Below, piece by piece: positions 6,153 to 8,171 of a stretch of 8,171 nucleotides of DNA. The position numbers were made by a program, and so were the translations under genes. The notes under the pieces were generated by a model. It did no database searches, was not told where the DNA came from, and saw only the letters and a program-made list of their open reading frames with translations. The stretch comes from Pseudobdellovibrionaceae bacterium (GTDB taxonomy: Bacteria > Bdellovibrionota > Bdellovibrionia > Bdellovibrionales > Bdellovibrionaceae), in NCBI GenBank assembly GCA_947374445.1, contig CANCBY010000103.1:1-8171 (forward strand). The letters run 5' to 3'. How positions within the stretch are numbered: the stretch's first letter is position 1; each line of letters opens with the position of its first letter.

Positions 6153-6866
6153 TTACAAGTTAAAATGCTGTCGTATACTGTCGTTGCAATGATCCAGCTC
6201 AAGCACAGTCATAAAATCAAAACAATTGGTGTCCGGATCAAAAACCGGCTGCAGCAAAACTAAAGCGCCGGCCATCAAGTAGGCTCGCATCAGTGCAGGA
6301 AGCTTTCTCTTCGAAATAACCTGCGACAAATTAGAAACTGTCTCAACAAAATCAAGATTGAGCGCGCCTAAAAAAGGCCTCTGCTTTGCCTCAATGCCTG
6401 AATCTTTTAAATCACAGCGATGAGCTTTCAAATACTTCAAAACATCCCCTACTTGCTCAGCAGGGTGTACACCTAAACTTGCTGGCCCAAAGAGATATTG
6501 AACATTGTTGGCCTTCAGATAAGTCGCCAAGCCCTTCCACAACAGTGCGATCACACTGCCCTGTCGATAACCCGGTCGAGTGCAAGCCCAAGCCAACTCC
6601 ACTTTCGCTCCCGGCTTTTCAAGCCAGCCTTTCAAATTAAAATCATCTTGAGACTCAAACGAGTTCGAGCTTTCAGAGTTCGTCAGCCGATAGGCCCCAA
6701 CCAGCAGGCTTTTTTCAACGTCCTCAATAACCAAGTGGTCAGCACTGATGTCATACTGAGTGGCTGTGAACTCGCGAACGAAGCAAACTGAGCGCAACTC
6801 CAAAATAGGCGCTAAATCTTCATATCCATGAATGAGCTTAACTTTAAAACGAGATCCCACTGGCAT
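6153..6866 (-). CDS. OlsB-like GNAT family N-acyltransferase
   Basis: 237 aa. The layout is that of the OlsB-type acetyltransferase family (Pfam Acetyltransf_5): an N-terminal RSVCFVREF (25-33), a basic/acidic turn with ADHLVIED (42-49), VGAYRL (56-61), then ELAWACTRPGYRQGSVIALLW (90-110), where Glu90 and the Arg-x-Gly turn are the conserved acyl-donor region. LFGPASLGV (125-133) and the C-terminal LPALMRAYLMAGALVLLQPVFD (189-210) complete the family pattern. Family members transfer a 3-hydroxyacyl group from acyl-ACP to an amine, as in ornithine-lipid synthesis. No OlsA/PlsC-type partner lies in the window, so the substrate is unknown and the OlsB name is not assigned. The ATG at 6866 follows an in-frame TGA four codons upstream, so it is the first possible ATG, but its Shine-Dalgarno is weak. 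It heads the run engB-kdsB-pyrG-kdsD, so a link to envelope lipid synthesis fits the context. Confidence 0.85.
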   Translation of the reverse strand: MPVGSRFKVKLIHGYEDLAPILELRSVCFVREFTATQYDISADHLVIEDVEKSLLVGAYRLTNSESSNSFESQDDFNLKGWLEKPGAKVELAWACTRPGYRQGSVIALLWKGLATYLKANNVQYLFGPASLGVHPAEQVGDVLKYLKAHRCDLKDSGIEAKQRPFLGALNLDFVETVSNLSQVISKRKLPALMRAYLMAGALVLLQPVFDPDTNCFDFMTVLELDHCNDSIRQHFNL

Positions 6867-6917
6867 TGAACTATTTCATACCAAAAACGCTCATGAGTGA
6901 ACTAACTTTCTCACTTT

Positions 6918-6932
6918 TTGGACACGATCCAA
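6918..6932. repeat. Inverted repeat TTGGA-N5-TCCAA, possible operator/enhancer site
   Basis: A perfect 5-bp inverted repeat with a 5-base spacer in the divergent intergenic region, centred at 6925. It is roughly 90 bases upstream of the transcription start predicted from the -24/-12 candidate, where enhancer-binding proteins often bind. It lies about 55 bases from the start of the divergent acyltransferase gene. Short repeats like this can be chance. Confidence 0.3.
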
Positions 6933-6990
6933 GAAATAGGACAAACCCAAATTTCAGAACGATTTTAAGGCCATCTGAGGCCGTTTTCCG

Positions 6991-7006
6991 TGGCTTGCTT
7001 CTTGTT
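6991..7006 (+). promoter_or_regulatory. Possible sigma-54 (-24/-12) promoter for the FHA activator gene
   Basis: TGGCTTG-CTTC-TTGTT matches the TGGCACG-N4-TTGCW pattern at 9 of 12 defined positions with exact spacing. The -24 GG is intact, but the highly conserved -12 GC is GT, which weakens the call. A start near 7017 would give a leader of about 48 bases. It suggests autoregulation of the sigma-54 activator, as inference only. Confidence 0.3.
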
Positions 7007-7053
7007 AATCCGAACTCCGTACAAACGCACGCTGACAATTAAAACCAAAACAC

Positions 7054-7059
7054 AAGGAG
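7054..7059 (+). promoter_or_regulatory. Ribosome binding site of the FHA sigma-54 activator
   Basis: AAGGAG ends 5 bases before the ATG at 7065. It is a near-consensus Shine-Dalgarno and fixes the start. Confidence 0.8.
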
Positions 7060-7064
7060 CTCAC

Positions 7065-8171
7065 ATGGCCTACCTGATCGACCTCAAAAACCCCGCTTCA
7101 ACCTTTTCGCTCGGAAACCTTTTCGTTATCGGATCAGATGTCCAATGTGACCTCAAATTGTCCGAAGACTTTGTCTCAGCCCGCCACGCACGCATCGAAA
7201 AAAAGGAGCAAGGCTACCTTGTCCGCGACTTGCGCGGAGGCTTTGGCACCCGGGTTAACGAGTGCGAAACTGCCGAGTCCTGGCTGCAAGATGGCGATGA
7301 AGTCCAAGTCGGCGACTCAATATTTGCTTTCTCAGAAGAAGCCCCAACCACTCCCGGCATAGGTATCCATTCAAAAAATGAAGATTGGGCGGCTCAACTC
7401 GCACGCCTCGGAAATGTCGCAAAAACAGACTTCCCTATACTCTTGCTTGGCGCTTCAGGCACCGGAAAAGAAGTCCTCTCGCAGGCCTTTCATAGCCACT
7501 CCACCCGAAATCAAGGTCCTTTTGTCAGCGTCAACTGCTCGGCACTGACTGAAACTCTGGTTGAAAGTGAGCTCTTTGGACATGTCAAAGGGAGCTTCAC
7601 TGGAGCCATTAGCGATCGCAAAGGAGCTTTCGAAGCAGCGAGAGGTGGAACACTCTTTCTTGACGAGATCGGAGACTTGACCTACGGCCTTCAAGCAAAA
7701 CTTTTGCGCGCTCTCGAGAACAATGAAATCCGTCCAGTGGGTAGTGACAAAACCATTAAGACTGATGTGCGGATCATCTCTGCCACACACCAAAATCTCA
7801 CTGAAAAAATTTTGACCCAGCAGTTTCGCTCTGATTTGTATTTTCGCTTGAGTGTGGTTTCGGTGATGGCCCCAGCTCTTAAAGATCGCATGGAAGATTT
7901 CGATGAGCTTTTGATGTATTTTGCAAAAAAACTGCGCGTGCGCTTTTCGTATGGAGCCATTCAAAAATTAAGACAGCACGAGTGGCCAGGAAACATCCGC
8001 GAGCTCAAAAACACTGTTTCGCGGGCCTCTGCATTTTTTCCGAAAACGATAATAGAAATGCAACACATCGATATGATCCTCGATAGATTGCACACCACTT
8101 CAGTCAGTGGCATGGCCGCTGGATTGACTGCCGCTGTACCTAGCGCCACGCCACTCCCAGTTTTGAAAGAA
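7065..8171 (+). CDS. FHA-domain sigma-54-dependent transcriptional activator, partial (runs off right edge)
   Basis: 369 codons are visible with no stop. The N-terminal FHA domain (about 1-95) shows the phosphothreonine-binding pattern: IGSDVQCDL (22-30), SARHARI (38-44) and GTRVN (61-65). The AAA+ sigma-54 interaction domain spans about 105-340: Walker A GASGTGKE (129-136, usually GESGTGKE), ESELFGHVKGSFTGA (167-181) carrying the sigma-54 contact loop as Gly-Ser-Phe-Thr-Gly-Ala instead of GAFTGA, Walker B GGTLFLDEIGD (194-204), the arginine-finger region FRSDLYFRL (254-262) and WPGNIREL (307-314). The C-terminal DNA-binding HTH (usually Fis-type) would lie beyond the window. It is a cytoplasmic activator that should be switched by Ser/Thr phosphorylation through the FHA domain rather than by a response-regulator receiver. 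It is transcribed divergently from the acyltransferase operon; its targets are unknown and may include its own promoter. Family call is firm. Confidence 0.95.
   Translation, partial: MAYLIDLKNPASTFSLGNLFVIGSDVQCDLKLSEDFVSARHARIEKKEQGYLVRDLRGGFGTRVNECETAESWLQDGDEVQVGDSIFAFSEEAPTTPGIGIHSKNEDWAAQLARLGNVAKTDFPILLLGASGTGKEVLSQAFHSHSTRNQGPFVSVNCSALTETLVESELFGHVKGSFTGAISDRKGAFEAARGGTLFLDEIGDLTYGLQAKLLRALENNEIRPVGSDKTIKTDVRIISATHQNLTEKILTQQFRSDLYFRLSVVSVMAPALKDRMEDFDELLMYFAKKLRVRFSYGAIQKLRQHEWPGNIRELKNTVSRASAFFPKTIIEMQHIDMILDRLHTTSVSGMAAGLTAAVPSATPLPVLKE

Noticed and set aside
6113..6202. N-terminal extension of EngB from a TTG at 6202
   Set aside because: It would overlap the acyltransferase gene by 50 bases and add 30 residues not typical of EngB; the ATG at 6112 gives the family's normal N-terminus.
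6896..6915. Inverted repeat AGTGA...TCACT in the divergent region
   Set aside because: Five-base arms with a 10-base spacer are expected by chance in AT-rich intergenic DNA, and it has no useful position relative to a promoter.
6969..6983. Hairpin GGCC-ATCTGA-GGCC as a terminator between the divergent genes
   Set aside because: The stem is only 4 bp and no gene ends there, since both neighbours point away from this region; no terminator is expected.
7455..7964. Long minus-strand open frame (169 codons) inside the sigma-54 activator gene
   Set aside because: It is antisense to a clearly conserved AAA+ domain, has no recognisable motif and no good ribosome binding site; it is a codon-bias shadow.

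Overview
The window looks like chromosomal DNA of a Gram-negative bacterium, most likely of the Bdellovibrionota/Myxococcota type. It carries genes for the Kdo sugar of lipopolysaccharide, so the cell has an LPS outer membrane. It also has two outer-membrane beta-barrel proteins of a kind known mainly from myxobacteria and Bdellovibrio relatives, and an FHA-domain sigma-54 activator, a combination common in those groups. GC content is moderate, below 50 % by eye. The taxonomic call is inference; there is no rRNA or other marker in the window.

Layout, right to left on the minus strand. (1) 6866 down to 2009 is a tight five-gene run: an OlsB-like GNAT acyltransferase, the ribosome-assembly GTPase engB/ysxC, kdsB (CMP-Kdo synthetase), pyrG (CTP synthase) and kdsD (arabinose-5-phosphate isomerase). 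engB/kdsB overlap by 4 bases, kdsB/pyrG share 1 base, pyrG-kdsD are 20 bases apart, and no terminator is visible, so the run is probably one operon. KdsD makes the first committed precursor of Kdo, and KdsB uses CTP, which PyrG makes, to activate Kdo. (2) A 137-base gap (1872-2008) holds a perfect 13-bp tandem duplication and a weak promoter candidate. (3) 1871 down to the left edge is a second overlapping run: two beta-barrel proteins (253 and 274 aa) and a signal-peptide protein that leaves the window, with a TPR-like helical start. This resembles the outer-membrane part of the Glt/Agl gliding machinery of myxobacteria.

On the plus strand, 7065 to the right edge is the start of a divergent gene for an FHA-AAA+ sigma-54 activator. 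Its 198-base upstream region holds a possible -24/-12 element and an inverted repeat placed where an enhancer site could be.

There are no RNA genes, insertion sequences, CRISPR arrays or prophage genes. Most of the window is ordinary housekeeping. The most interesting parts are the outer-membrane three-gene module, the lysine-rich extension of PyrG, and the acyltransferase at the head of the Kdo/CTP operon.
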